The position numbers were made by a program, and so were the translations under genes. The notes under the pieces were generated by a model. That model ran no database searches and had not been told where the DNA came from. It saw nothing but the letters and a program-made list of their open reading frames with translations. 33,285 nt of DNA from Bacteroidales bacterium UBA3289 (GTDB taxonomy: Bacteria; Bacteroidota; Bacteroidia; Bacteroidales; UBA932): assembly GCA_002361625.1 (NCBI GenBank), contig DETL01000001.1, positions 8,492 to 41,776 on the forward strand, in the 5' to 3' direction. Position 1 is the first letter of the stretch; every line of letters starts with the position of its first letter. Positions 1-7,115 of the stretch are shown here, one piece after another.

Positions 1-2
1 CC

Positions 3-899
3 GCCACCCAGATGGACATCAAGGTGGACGGCCTCTCCTACGAGGTCCTCGAGAAAGCGCTCGAGCAGGCCCGCCAGGGTCGTCTCCACATCATGGGCGA
101 AATGCTCAAGACCATCCCCGAGCCGCGTGAGGACTTCAAGCCGTTCGTTCCGCGCATGGTCCAGATCGAGGTGGCTTCCGAGTTCATCGGCGCCATCATC
201 GGCAAGGGCGGCGAGACCATCCAGGGCATGCAGAAGGAATTCGGCACCACCATCACCATCGAGGAAGTCGATGCCGGCAAGGGCGACGGCACCACCAAGG
301 GTGTCGTGGACATCTTCGGTACCGACAAGGCCGCGATGGATGCCACCCTCGAGCGCATCAAGGGCATCTGCGCCGTTCCGGAGGCCGGTCAGGTCTATCA
401 CGGAAAGGTCGTCTCCATCCTGGAGTTCGGTGCCTTCATCGAGATCCTCCCGGGCAAGGAAGGCCTCCTGCACGTGAGCGAGATCGCCTGGACCAAGACC
501 GAGAAGGTCGAGGATGTCCTGAAGGTGGGCGACGAAGTGGACGTGAAGCTCCTCGAGATCGATGCCAAGACCGGCAAGATGCGCCTTTCCATGCGCGCTC
601 TCACCGAGAAGCCCGAAGGTTATGTCGAGCCCAAGCGTGAGCGCGGACCGCGCCGCGAGGGTGACCGCCGCGAAGGTGACCGCCGCGAGGGTGACCGCCG
701 CGAAGGCAACCGCAACAATGGCGGTGAGCGCCGTGAGAACGGCCGTCGGGACGGTGAGCGCCGCGAGGGCGGACGTCGCGAAGGCGACCGTGGCCCGCGC
801 CGCGACAACCGTCAGGGCCAGCAGGGCGGCAACGCCCCCCGCAAGCCCCGCTTCGAGGACGCTGCCCCCGAGCAGAACAACGAACCGGACGTGTTCTAA
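3..899 (+). CDS. pnp: Polyribonucleotide nucleotidyltransferase (PNPase), C-terminal part
   Basis: This is the 3' end of the gene for PNPase, the phosphorolytic 3'-to-5' exoribonuclease of RNA decay. The reading frame is open from the left edge, so the catalytic RNase PH domains lie outside the window; the first ATG at 12 is internal. The visible part contains the end of the second RNase PH domain (DIKVDGLSYEVLEKALEQA), a KH domain with its IGKGG loop, then an S1 RNA-binding domain (VYHGKVVSILEFGAFIEILPGKEGLLHVSE). After S1 there is a long low-complexity tail rich in Arg, Gly, Glu and Asp, built on a repeated GDRRE unit, probably disordered and RNA-binding. The order KH-S1 and the motifs are diagnostic. 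A strong intrinsic terminator follows about 20 bp after the stop. The following gene is convergent, so pnp ends its transcription unit here. Confidence 0.97.
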   Translation, partial: ATQMDIKVDGLSYEVLEKALEQARQGRLHIMGEMLKTIPEPREDFKPFVPRMVQIEVASEFIGAIIGKGGETIQGMQKEFGTTITIEEVDAGKGDGTTKGVVDIFGTDKAAMDATLERIKGICAVPEAGQVYHGKVVSILEFGAFIEILPGKEGLLHVSEIAWTKTEKVEDVLKVGDEVDVKLLEIDAKTGKMRLSMRALTEKPEGYVEPKRERGPRREGDRREGDRREGDRREGNRNNGGERRENGRRDGERREGGRREGDRGPRRDNRQGQQGGNAPRKPRFEDAAPEQNNEPDVF

Positions 900-920
900 G
901 CAACACTCCTGAAAAGCGAA

Positions 921-953
921 AACGGACTGTCCTTTTGGATAGTCCGTTTTTTT
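921..953 (+). terminator. Intrinsic terminator of pnp
   Basis: The sequence holds a stem of about 12 bp (AACGGACTGTCC pairing with GGATAGTCCGTT, one G-T wobble) around a TTTT loop. It is followed by a run of seven T. It begins 21 bp after the pnp stop codon and has the standard form of a Rho-independent terminator. Confidence 0.9.
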
Positions 954-992
954 ATGAAACGTAATGCTGTGATTTTCATAGCGTTTGCTCGT

Positions 993-1217
993 GGTCTATG
1001 TCCCAAAAGGGACATAGACTACAGCCTAACGTCCTGTCTTTCAGCAGGTTGAGCGCACGTCTGTGTCCCAGAAAGGACACAGACCGAAGCTTAAAAGCCT
1101 GACATTCAAACGATTGACAAACGGTCTATGTCCCGAAAAGGGCACAGACCGAAGCTTAATAGCCTGACAATCAGACGATTGAAAAGCGGTCTATGTCCCA
1201 AAAGGGACATAGACCGC
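993..1217. repeat. Four tandem ~65-bp repeats, each with a palindromic hairpin
   Basis: Four hairpin units start at about 994, 1059, 1123 and 1188, a regular 64-65 bp spacing. The hairpin core is GTCTATGTCCC-AAAA-GGGACATAGAC in copies 1 and 4. Copy 2 changes both arms together (GTCTGTGTCC / GGACACAGAC). Copy 3 is degenerate on one arm. The sequence between hairpins is also repeated: copies 2-3 and 3-4 share a GAAGCTTAA..AGCCTGAC..TCA..ACGATTGA segment, and the 1-2 spacer is a diverged version. No plausible gene is present from 954 to 1263. The array lies between the convergent ends of pnp and the epimerase gene. It does not resemble the 51-bp repeats at 13.3-13.9 kb. Confidence 0.9.
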
Positions 1218-1263
1218 GAAGTAACGATTAATCAATCAAGAAGTTGGCTTATCAGCGCCGCAT

Positions 1264-2445
1264 TCAGGCGTTCAAAGGGAGGATGCCGATACCGGGGAGG
1301 TCGGGGAGGGTGAGGCGGCCATCCACGACGGTGACGCCGCTGAAGAGATCGTTGGAGATCAGGAGGTTACCGTCCAGGTCGGCGAAATCCACGGCCGGGG
1401 AGAGCTGGGCGGCGGCGGAGACGGCGCAGGAGGTTTCGGTCATGCAGCCGAGCATGACCTGCATGTCCAGGGCACGGGCCAGCTCAACCATCTTATGCGC
1501 CTCGCGAAGACCGGTGCATTTCATGAGCTTGATGTTGATGCCGGAGAAGAGTCCGTGCATCCGGCGGACATCCGGGAGACGCTGGATGGACTCATCGGCA
1601 AAGAGCGGGAGCGGACTGCGTTCGAAGAGCCAGGCCTGGTCGTCGTAACGGTCGATCGCGAGGGGCTGCTCCACCATGACGATGCCCTGTTCCTTGAGCC
1701 AGTAGATCATGTCCAAGGCCTGGAAGCGGTCGCCCCAGCCCTGGTTCACGTCCACGGCGAGGGGAAGGTCGGTCACCGAACGGATGGTCTGGATCAGCTC
1801 CTTGTCCCGATCCGTTCCCAGCTTGACTTTCAGGATGTTGAACTGTCCGGCGCACTCCAGGGTCTTTTCCTTCATAACCTCGGGAGTATCAATGCCGATG
1901 GTGAAAGTCGTCGAAGGCGCCTTGGCGGGGTCATAGCCCCAGATCCTGTACCAGGGGGCACCCAGCATCTTGCCCACCAGGTCGTGCAGGGCAATGTCCA
2001 CGGCGGCCTTTGCAGCCGTATCGCCGGGCGAGAGGCTGTCCACGTACGTGAGGATGTCTTCCAGGCAGAAAGGATCCGCGAACTGTTCGAGGTTCACCTT
2101 CTGCAGGAATGCCGTCACGGACTCCACGCTCTGCCCCAGATAGGGCGGCATGGAGGCCTCGCCATAACCCGTATAGCCTTGATAGTCAATCTTCACCTGG
2201 GCACCTGGCGTCGTCGTACGGCTATAGGAGGATACCGTGAAGGTATGCTTCAACTGCAATTCATAGGGGTAGAAGTGAAGTTGCATCCGCCGCGGGCCGG
2301 CCGGTTTAAGCTCCGGTTCCACGTCCTGGGGCTCCTTCTCCGGGGCTTCTTCCGGACGCTTCCGGGTACCGCAACCGATGGCCAGGCCTGCACCCACGGC
2401 CGCAAGGCCCGCGATGCGGAGAAAGTCTCGTCGATTCTGTTTCAT
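1264..2445 (-). CDS. Exported dipeptide epimerase (L-Ala-D/L-Glu epimerase type), enolase superfamily
   Basis: This is an enolase-superfamily protein (393 aa) of the muconate-lactonizing/dipeptide epimerase subgroup, which converts L-Ala-D-Glu from murein to L-Ala-L-Glu. The catalytic pattern is complete: KxK at K206/K208, metal ligands D232 (DVNQ), E259 (VEQP) and D284 (FADES), and the second acid/base lysine K306 (NIKLMKCTG). The N-terminus carries a twin-arginine motif (RRDFLR, residues 5-10) and a lipobox ending at Cys25 (LAIGC), then a Pro/Glu-rich linker. The enzyme is therefore probably exported folded and lipid-anchored, whereas classical YkfB/YcjG-type epimerases are cytoplasmic. It begins 4 bp after the stop of the NlpC/P60 gene and is co-transcribed with it. 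That pairing supports murein-peptide processing as the role. The exact dipeptide specificity is inferred. Confidence 0.9.
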   Translation of the reverse strand: MKQNRRDFLRIAGLAAVGAGLAIGCGTRKRPEEAPEKEPQDVEPELKPAGPRRMQLHFYPYELQLKHTFTVSSYSRTTTPGAQVKIDYQGYTGYGEASMPPYLGQSVESVTAFLQKVNLEQFADPFCLEDILTYVDSLSPGDTAAKAAVDIALHDLVGKMLGAPWYRIWGYDPAKAPSTTFTIGIDTPEVMKEKTLECAGQFNILKVKLGTDRDKELIQTIRSVTDLPLAVDVNQGWGDRFQALDMIYWLKEQGIVMVEQPLAIDRYDDQAWLFERSPLPLFADESIQRLPDVRRMHGLFSGINIKLMKCTGLREAHKMVELARALDMQVMLGCMTETSCAVSAAAQLSPAVDFADLDGNLLISNDLFSGVTVVDGRLTLPDLPGIGILPLNA

Positions 2446-2449
2446 GGGC

Positions 2450-3394
2450 TTACTCGAGATAATAAGGATTCGTCAAGGTGGTATTCAATCCGTCCTGCCG
2501 GTCGATAAAAGGAAGTACCCGGCCGCCGAACAGATAGCGGCCCGTATTGTAGGCGTCGTACAGCGGATCCTCAGGAAGGAAACTGCCGATCTTCACCAGT
2601 CCCAGCGAATGGATGAAACGTCCTTCGCCGATATAGAACCCGACATGGGATACCTTCGGGGCGGCCGCATCCTTCCGGCCGAAAAAGACGAGGTCCCCCG
2701 GCTGCAGGTCGTCCAGCCCATAGATGCGCTCCCCCACTTTCGCCTGCTGTGAAGCGTTCCGCGGGATGATGATGTCGTGCATGAAAAGGACGGTACGGAC
2801 AAAGCCGCTGCAGTCCATCCCATGGGAGGACATCCCTGCCCAGACATACGGGAATCCGTTCATCGTCAATGCCGTAGCAATAATGTCCGACGGCTCGGAC
2901 CTCAGTTCCTTCCGCCAAGCGGCTTCCGGCTTGCCGAGACTGCGGTGCAGATAGCCGATGCGCCCGTCTGGAAAACCTACGCGATAATAACGGCCCGCTC
3001 GCCCCAGATCCTTCAGGCGGTCGCCTCCGACGACATCCGAAACGGTAGCGCCCCGCGAAGAGGGGCGGTCCAAGATCACGCCCATGTGCGCCGTCACGAT
3101 GACCTTGGGCGCGGCATTCCAGGCATGGTATGCTTCATAGGAGAGCGGAGTGATGGCGTCCTTATGGACCCAGCCCGTATAGTCGTCCGGTGACTGGATC
3201 TCGGGCCAGTCATTCTTCTCGCTGCGCTGGAGGATATGCACCGGCGTTCCCAGGAGCGCCTGGGAATCCATCACGGCGTCATAGTCCGGTGTCAGTCGCA
3301 CATTGCAAACGGAAATATTCACGACCCCATACTCCTGCGCCAAGGCGGCAACCCCCACCAGGAGCGCGCACAAAACGGTCAATCCTTTTTTCAT
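2450..3394 (-). CDS. Secreted NlpC/P60 endopeptidase with SH3-like domains (YkfC-like)
   Basis: This is a cysteine peptidase of 314 aa expected to cut gamma-D-Glu-diaminoacid bonds in peptidoglycan stem peptides. I start it at 3394 because MKKGLTVLCALLVGVAALAQ is a clean signal peptide; the in-frame extension upstream is unlike protein and crosses the promoter region. Bacterial SH3-like segments lie at about residues 25-85 and 95-155. The NlpC/P60 domain follows, with Cys195 in MDCSGF, His250 in SHVGFY and His262 in FIHS. The domain order matches YkfC enzymes specific for free murein peptides with an N-terminal L-Ala. It is the first gene of a two-gene unit with the dipeptide epimerase, and the two would act in sequence: this one frees L-Ala-D-Glu and the partner epimerises it. 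It diverges from the NhaC gene over 55 bp. Confidence 0.92.
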   Translation of the reverse strand: MKKGLTVLCALLVGVAALAQEYGVVNISVCNVRLTPDYDAVMDSQALLGTPVHILQRSEKNDWPEIQSPDDYTGWVHKDAITPLSYEAYHAWNAAPKVIVTAHMGVILDRPSSRGATVSDVVGGDRLKDLGRAGRYYRVGFPDGRIGYLHRSLGKPEAAWRKELRSEPSDIIATALTMNGFPYVWAGMSSHGMDCSGFVRTVLFMHDIIIPRNASQQAKVGERIYGLDDLQPGDLVFFGRKDAAAPKVSHVGFYIGEGRFIHSLGLVKIGSFLPEDPLYDAYNTGRYLFGGRVLPFIDRQDGLNTTLTNPYYLE

Positions 3395-3399
3395 ATCCT

Positions 3400-3427
3400 C
3401 AAAGATACGCAAATTTTCGTATCTTTG
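3400..3427. promoter_or_regulatory. Divergent -7 boxes forming a perfect inverted repeat
   Basis: CAAAGATACG and CGTATCTTTG form an exact 10-bp inverted repeat around an 8-bp AT-rich spacer. Each arm contains a Bacteroidota -7 box (TATCTTTG): 3420-3427 reads right toward the NhaC gene, and 3400-3407 reads left toward the NlpC/P60 gene. No TTTG element sits at the usual -33 distance for either. The leftward box ends only 5 nt before the NlpC/P60 start codon, so that transcript would be nearly leaderless if the box is used. The symmetry could also be an operator. Confidence 0.55.
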
Positions 3428-3449
3428 CGCCCGTATAGAACGAACAACG

Positions 3450-4892
3450 ATGAACCATCCCCTTCCGAAGACCCTCCTCTCCCTCGTTCCGGTCCTCGTC
3501 CTTATCACGCTGCTTGCGCTGAACATCGGCATTTTCGGTGCCGACTCGATTCTCGGCGCCAGTCAGGTCGCCCTCCTTGCATCGGCAGGAGTGGCTGTTC
3601 TGATCGCCACCCTGGCCTTCAAGACGCCCTGGAAGGACTTCGAAGAGGCCATCAAGCGGAACTTCAGCGACATCGCCGGGGCGACGCTCATCCTCTTCCT
3701 CATCGGCGGAGTATCGGGGACCTGGACCATGAGCGGTATCGTCCCCGCGTTCATCTACTACGGCGTACAGCTCATCCACCCCAAAGTCTTCCTCCTGACG
3801 GCCTGCGTGATCTGCGCCGTCGTATCGGTGATGACCGGCAGTTCCTGGACCACCATTGCGACTATCGGCGTGGCCCTGCTGGGCATCGGCAAGGCCGAGG
3901 GATTCTCCGACGGCATGATTGCCGGAGCCATCATCTCCGGCGCCTATTTCGGCGACAAGATCTCCCCCCTGTCAGACACTACGGTCATGGCTTCGTCGGT
4001 CAACCAGGTGCCGCTGTTCACCCACATCCGGTATATGTTCTACACGACGGTTCCGTCCATGGTGATCACGCTCATCGTCTTCACCGTCCTCGGACTCTCG
4101 CACGACGGGGCCGATGCTTCCCAGATCGACCTGTACACCCGCGTCTTGTCGGACAAGTTCCAGATCACCCCCTGGCTGATGCTGGTCCCGGTCCTGACGG
4201 TTTTCCTGATCATGAAACGGATGCCGGCGATTCCCGTCCTTGCCATCTCCGTCCTCGCGGCCGCCGTCGCCGCCCTCGTGTTCCAGCCCGACATCATCGG
4301 CGGAATCGGCAGCAAGGTTACCGAGGGTTCCCGGGCACGCATACTCCTCGCGGGGACCGTGGAAAGCATCTACAACACCATCACATTGGAAACCGGCCAC
4401 CCGGAGGTGGACAGCCTCGTTTCCTCCCGCGGCATGCTGGGCATGCTCAACACCGTGTTCCTGATCCTTTGCGCGATGTGCTACGGCGCCTGCATGCAGG
4501 CCAGCGGCATGATCGCCCACCTGGCCGGCCTCCTGAAGCCCCTCACCCGGACCCGGACGGGGCTCGTTGCCTCGACCGTTGTCACCGGCACGGCGCTCAA
4601 CGGCATCGTGTCGGACCAATACCTGTCCATCCTGCTCACCTCCAATATCTTCAGTGAGACCTTCAAACGGGAAGGGTATGAAGACCGGCTGTTGAGCCGT
4701 ACCGTAGAGGATTCCGCGACCGTCACTTCCCCGCTCTATCCCTGGTCCAGCTGCGGCATGACGCAGGCCACCATCCTGTCCGTACCCACCTGGACCTACG
4801 CCCCCTGGTGCCTGTTCAACCTCATCAGCCCATTGATGTCCATCACGGTCGCCGCCATCGGCTGGAAGATCGTCCGGAAGGCAAAGGGTTGA
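3450..4892 (+). CDS. nhaC: NhaC-family Na+/H+ antiporter
   Basis: This is a polytopic inner-membrane protein of 480 aa, with about 11-12 hydrophobic segments. It belongs to the NhaC branch of the ion-transporter superfamily, which exchanges Na+ for H+. Family signatures visible are MTGSSWTTIATIGVALLGIG and GDKISPLSDTTVMASS (around residue 168) in the first half, and a related second half with GTALNGIVSDQYLSILLTSNIF and EDSATVTSPLYPWSSCGMTQA. I start at 3450 (MNHPLPKTLLSLVPVLVLITLL) because the longer frame upstream runs through the promoter region and is not protein-like. The length fits the family. The gene diverges from the murein-peptide pair and seems to be monocistronic. Some NhaC members exchange organic solutes, such as malate against lactate, so the exact substrate is not certain. 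Confidence 0.88.
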   Translation: MNHPLPKTLLSLVPVLVLITLLALNIGIFGADSILGASQVALLASAGVAVLIATLAFKTPWKDFEEAIKRNFSDIAGATLILFLIGGVSGTWTMSGIVPAFIYYGVQLIHPKVFLLTACVICAVVSVMTGSSWTTIATIGVALLGIGKAEGFSDGMIAGAIISGAYFGDKISPLSDTTVMASSVNQVPLFTHIRYMFYTTVPSMVITLIVFTVLGLSHDGADASQIDLYTRVLSDKFQITPWLMLVPVLTVFLIMKRMPAIPVLAISVLAAAVAALVFQPDIIGGIGSKVTEGSRARILLAGTVESIYNTITLETGHPEVDSLVSSRGMLGMLNTVFLILCAMCYGACMQASGMIAHLAGLLKPLTRTRTGLVASTVVTGTALNGIVSDQYLSILLTSNIFSETFKREGYEDRLLSRTVEDSATVTSPLYPWSSCGMTQATILSVPTWTYAPWCLFNLISPLMSITVAAIGWKIVRKAKG

Positions 4893-4908
4893 TTTCGTGG
4901 GAAAAGCG

Positions 4909-4939
4909 TTTGGTTTTTCGTGACTTTTTCGTAATTTTG
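4909..4939 (+). promoter_or_regulatory. Bacteroidota-type promoter for the small membrane protein
   Basis: TTTG at 4909-4912 is separated by exactly 19 bp from TAATTTTG at 4932-4939. This matches the Bacteroides consensus TTTG-N19-TAnnTTTG. The start codon at 4970 lies 30 bp further on, and the leader is A/T-rich without a Shine-Dalgarno. Confidence 0.75.
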
Positions 4940-4969
4940 AGGTCAGTGAAACTTTAAACGCTTAACAAA

Positions 4970-5155
4970 ATGGGTTCCATCATTTACATTGCCGGCGTTG
5001 TCCTTTCCGTTCTCGCCGTCATCGACATCCTCAAGAAACCTATCTCCGTCATCGGAAAGGTCATCACCGCCGTCCTCGTGCTCTGCACCAGCTGGATCGG
5101 CCTCGCCGTGTACTACCTGTACGCGAAGGACCATCTCACCGAGTGGTTCAAATAG
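4970..5155 (+). CDS. Small two-helix membrane protein
   Basis: This is a 61-aa protein, MGSIIYIAGVVLSVLAVIDI followed by a short basic turn (LKKP), a second hydrophobic helix (VIGKVITAVLVLCTSWIGLAVYYLYA) and a charged end. The pattern, with a Trp-Ile-Gly-Leu and Tyr-rich second helix, resembles the small PLDc_N-like membrane domain, which also occurs alone. No function can be stated. It is likely real: it has its own well-formed promoter, it is conserved-looking rather than low complexity, and it fills the gap between nhaC and the tRNA. Confidence 0.8.
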   Translation: MGSIIYIAGVVLSVLAVIDILKKPISVIGKVITAVLVLCTSWIGLAVYYLYAKDHLTEWFK

Positions 5156-5202
5156 CGTTGTGATCCCAGGCGGAAGCTACGGTTCCGCACAGCCCGGAAG
5201 GG

Positions 5203-5233
5203 TTGCGTTTTCGGGAATTTAATCGTAACTTTG
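5203..5233 (+). promoter_or_regulatory. Promoter of tRNA-Ser(CGA)
   Basis: TTG at 5203-5205 and TAACTTTG at 5226-5233 are separated by 20 bp. The tRNA begins 12 bp after the -7 box, which suits a stable-RNA promoter. Confidence 0.7.
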
Positions 5234-5244
5234 CGCCCTGCAAC

Positions 5245-5331
5245 GGTGAGGTGTCCGAGTGGTTGAAGGAGCCTGCCTCGAAAACAGGTGTACGTTTGCG
5301 CGTACCGGGGGTTCGAATCCCTTCCTCACCG
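5245..5331 (+). tRNA. tRNA-Ser, anticodon CGA
   Basis: The cloverleaf is complete. The acceptor arms are GGTGAGG and CCTCACC with discriminator G at 5331. The D arm is the serine type (TCCGAGTGGTTGAAGGA), and a long variable arm forms a stem (GTACG-TTTG-CGTAC). The T loop is TTCGAAT. The anticodon loop CTCGAAA gives anticodon CGA, reading codon UCG. CCA is not encoded. The innermost anticodon-stem pair appears to be C-A (5276/5284) rather than a Watson-Crick pair. Confidence 0.93.
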
Positions 5332-5335
5332 CAAT

Positions 5336-5384
5336 ATCGCCGCAATTAACTGAATCCTGGTTAATTGCGGCGATCGTTCTTTCC
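5336..5384 (+). terminator. Terminator after tRNA-Ser(CGA)
   Basis: A perfect 15-bp stem (ATCGCCGCAATTAAC with GTTAATTGCGGCGAT) surrounds a 9-nt loop, followed by CGTTCTTT. It starts 4 bp after the tRNA. The symmetric stem also lies downstream of the convergent acetyltransferase gene and could serve both strands. Confidence 0.8.
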
Positions 5385-5395
5385 AGAGGCGGCGG

Positions 5396-5824
5396 TCAGA
5401 GACTCAATCGGTAGGCATTCGTTTCCCGCTTCTCGAAGCCCAGCGAACGGTAGAGTTCATTCGCGGCGACACGGGCCGGGCGGGATGTGAGCTGCAGGTC
5501 GATGGGGGCGAGTTCTCGTCCGGCGAAGGCGATGAGCCGTTCCATAAGTGCCCGGCCGATTCCCTGGCCGCGGCAGGACGACAGGACGACGACGTCTTCG
5601 ATGCTCGCCTTCCGGCCTGTCGGGGAATCGAAAAGGCACAGGGATGCGCAACCGACTACGCGGCCATCCTCCTCCAAGGCCGCAAAGAAATGCGTCCACG
5701 GGGCAGTCACCGCCCGACGCACCCTTTCTGCCGTCACCGGAATATCCGGATCCAGCTCATGCATCAAGGTCAGGAGATCCGCCGTCTGGGAATCCGTCAG
5801 GGATTGTAACTCGACGATCTCCAT
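5396..5824 (-). CDS. GNAT-family N-acetyltransferase
   Basis: This is a 142-aa single-domain acetyl-CoA-dependent acetyltransferase. The acetyl-CoA binding motif A is visible as VVVLSSCRGQGIGRALMERL (R-x-x-G-x-G/A type), preceded by strands typical of the fold (HFFAALEEDGRVVGCASL) and followed by the Tyr-containing motif B region (ANELYRSLGFEKRETNAYRL). The acyl acceptor cannot be told from sequence. Its ATG directly abuts the stop codon of the outer-membrane barrel gene (TAGATG), so it is the last gene of a tightly packed unit. Whether it works with that module or is only carried along is unknown. Confidence 0.9.
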   Translation of the reverse strand: MEIVELQSLTDSQTADLLTLMHELDPDIPVTAERVRRAVTAPWTHFFAALEEDGRVVGCASLCLFDSPTGRKASIEDVVVLSSCRGQGIGRALMERLIAFAGRELAPIDLQLTSRPARVAANELYRSLGFEKRETNAYRLSL

Positions 5825-7111
5825 CTACCACTTCTTCTCGAAGAACTGCGGGGTGACCAGGAGCATCACCCAGCCCCAATGGAGGCGGTTGTTGTCGGCC
5901 GTACGCTTGAGGGCGGACATGGTTTCGGTTCCCTGCATGAAAGAATAGCCGGCGCTCAGGGAAACATCCCGAGAGAATTGCCAGGAGGCGGTGAGCTCCA
6001 CTTCGTGGCCGAGGGCGCGCAGATGGTTCTCGACAGGGGCTGCCGTGGAGAAATAGTGGTAGGCGGCGTCCAGGGAAAGCTTCCCGACCGGCTTCCAGGC
6101 AACTCCGGCATACAGGTTCTGCAGGCCGGGAGTGAATCCGTTCACATAGGTGGACACATAGAAAAAGTCCATGGCACCGTAGAACTTGTGATTGGAACCG
6201 TACAGGGAGCTGAAACCGTTCACCACTTCGTGGCGGGTCAAGCCGATCATCCCCTGCCCCGGAACGGGGAAATGATCGTCCCCGCTCAGGTAATCATAAC
6301 CGACACGGCCGGAGAACTTGTCGGAAACTTTCCCGGTTGCCTTCACGCTCGCCATCCAGGCATTGACGGGAAGGCCCGTCTGCTCCTTTCCCCACTGGTG
6401 ATAATAAGCTCCTTCCAGGCTAAGGTGTTTCGGGCGCCACGAAAGAAAGACACCGGCCAGATGCTCATGGAACGTATTCTCGGTCTCCGTCGATTGGAGC
6501 CCCAGGTCCATGAAGAGGGCCGACAGGCCGACTTTCGAGATATCGACATGATACCAGGCCGCTCCGAGGGACTTGTAAGGCTGGATCCCACCGGAGAAGC
6601 GGGTGCCTCCCGCATCCATGTTGGCAATGTCCTGGTTGTAAGAGCCGATGAGATGGATCTTGTGCGCGCCGCCTTCAAAACCCACTTTGAGGGCGTCATG
6701 CGAAATGCCGGTCATGGACCAGTCATCCAGACCGAAAATACGCTGATCGTCGTAGGAAAGGCTCTGGCGGCCGAGTTTGGCAAAAAAGCCTTTGGACTGG
6801 AACCGAACCCACGCTTCGTAGAGGGACAGGGAACTGCCCTCACGGCTACCCCAGGTACCGGCATGCTGGGCGATGAACCTGGCAGATAGCCAGGAATGCC
6901 CGTAAGAGGCTCCAAGACGGGTGCGTGAAAGCATGAAATGGGCATACCCGGCCTTTCCATCCTCAGAGACAGAGAGCCCACCGTCACGGATTTCCCCGCG
7001 AGAGAGGTAGTTCGCATCCACGGAGAATGTGTTCCCCTGGGCTCCGGCAAGTGTCGGCACGAGAAGGGTCACATAAAGGAGAGCCCGTCGTAAATCTACG
7101 CTAAACGCCAT
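5825..7111 (-). CDS. Outer-membrane beta-barrel protein, alginate-export-like
   Basis: This 428-aa protein has an N-terminal signal sequence (LRRALLYVTLLVPTLAGAQG) and then alternating amphipathic strands across the whole length. Features resemble the alginate-export-type barrels (AlgE-like): YEAWVRFQSKGFFAKLGRQSLSYDDQRIFG, where the GRQ..YDDQR pattern is characteristic, and many paired short strands ending in aromatic residues. The C-terminus ends in Trp, as expected for a barrel. It is probably a channel for an anionic or sugar-like solute in the outer membrane; the substrate is unknown. No alginate genes are nearby. It begins 4 bp after the stop of the sensor phosphatase gene, so the two are co-expressed. 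Confidence 0.75.
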   Translation of the reverse strand: MAFSVDLRRALLYVTLLVPTLAGAQGNTFSVDANYLSRGEIRDGGLSVSEDGKAGYAHFMLSRTRLGASYGHSWLSARFIAQHAGTWGSREGSSLSLYEAWVRFQSKGFFAKLGRQSLSYDDQRIFGLDDWSMTGISHDALKVGFEGGAHKIHLIGSYNQDIANMDAGGTRFSGGIQPYKSLGAAWYHVDISKVGLSALFMDLGLQSTETENTFHEHLAGVFLSWRPKHLSLEGAYYHQWGKEQTGLPVNAWMASVKATGKVSDKFSGRVGYDYLSGDDHFPVPGQGMIGLTRHEVVNGFSSLYGSNHKFYGAMDFFYVSTYVNGFTPGLQNLYAGVAWKPVGKLSLDAAYHYFSTAAPVENHLRALGHEVELTASWQFSRDVSLSAGYSFMQGTETMSALKRTADNNRLHWGWVMLLVTPQFFEKKW

Positions 7112-7115
7112 ACTT

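Noticed and set aside
993..1217. CRISPR-like array with four repeats
   Set aside because: The sequences between the palindromes are themselves similar to each other, so they are not spacers.
1495..2508. Plus-strand open frame of 337 codons opposite the epimerase gene
   Set aside because: It is the antisense shadow of a gene with complete catalytic motifs; composition is not protein-like.
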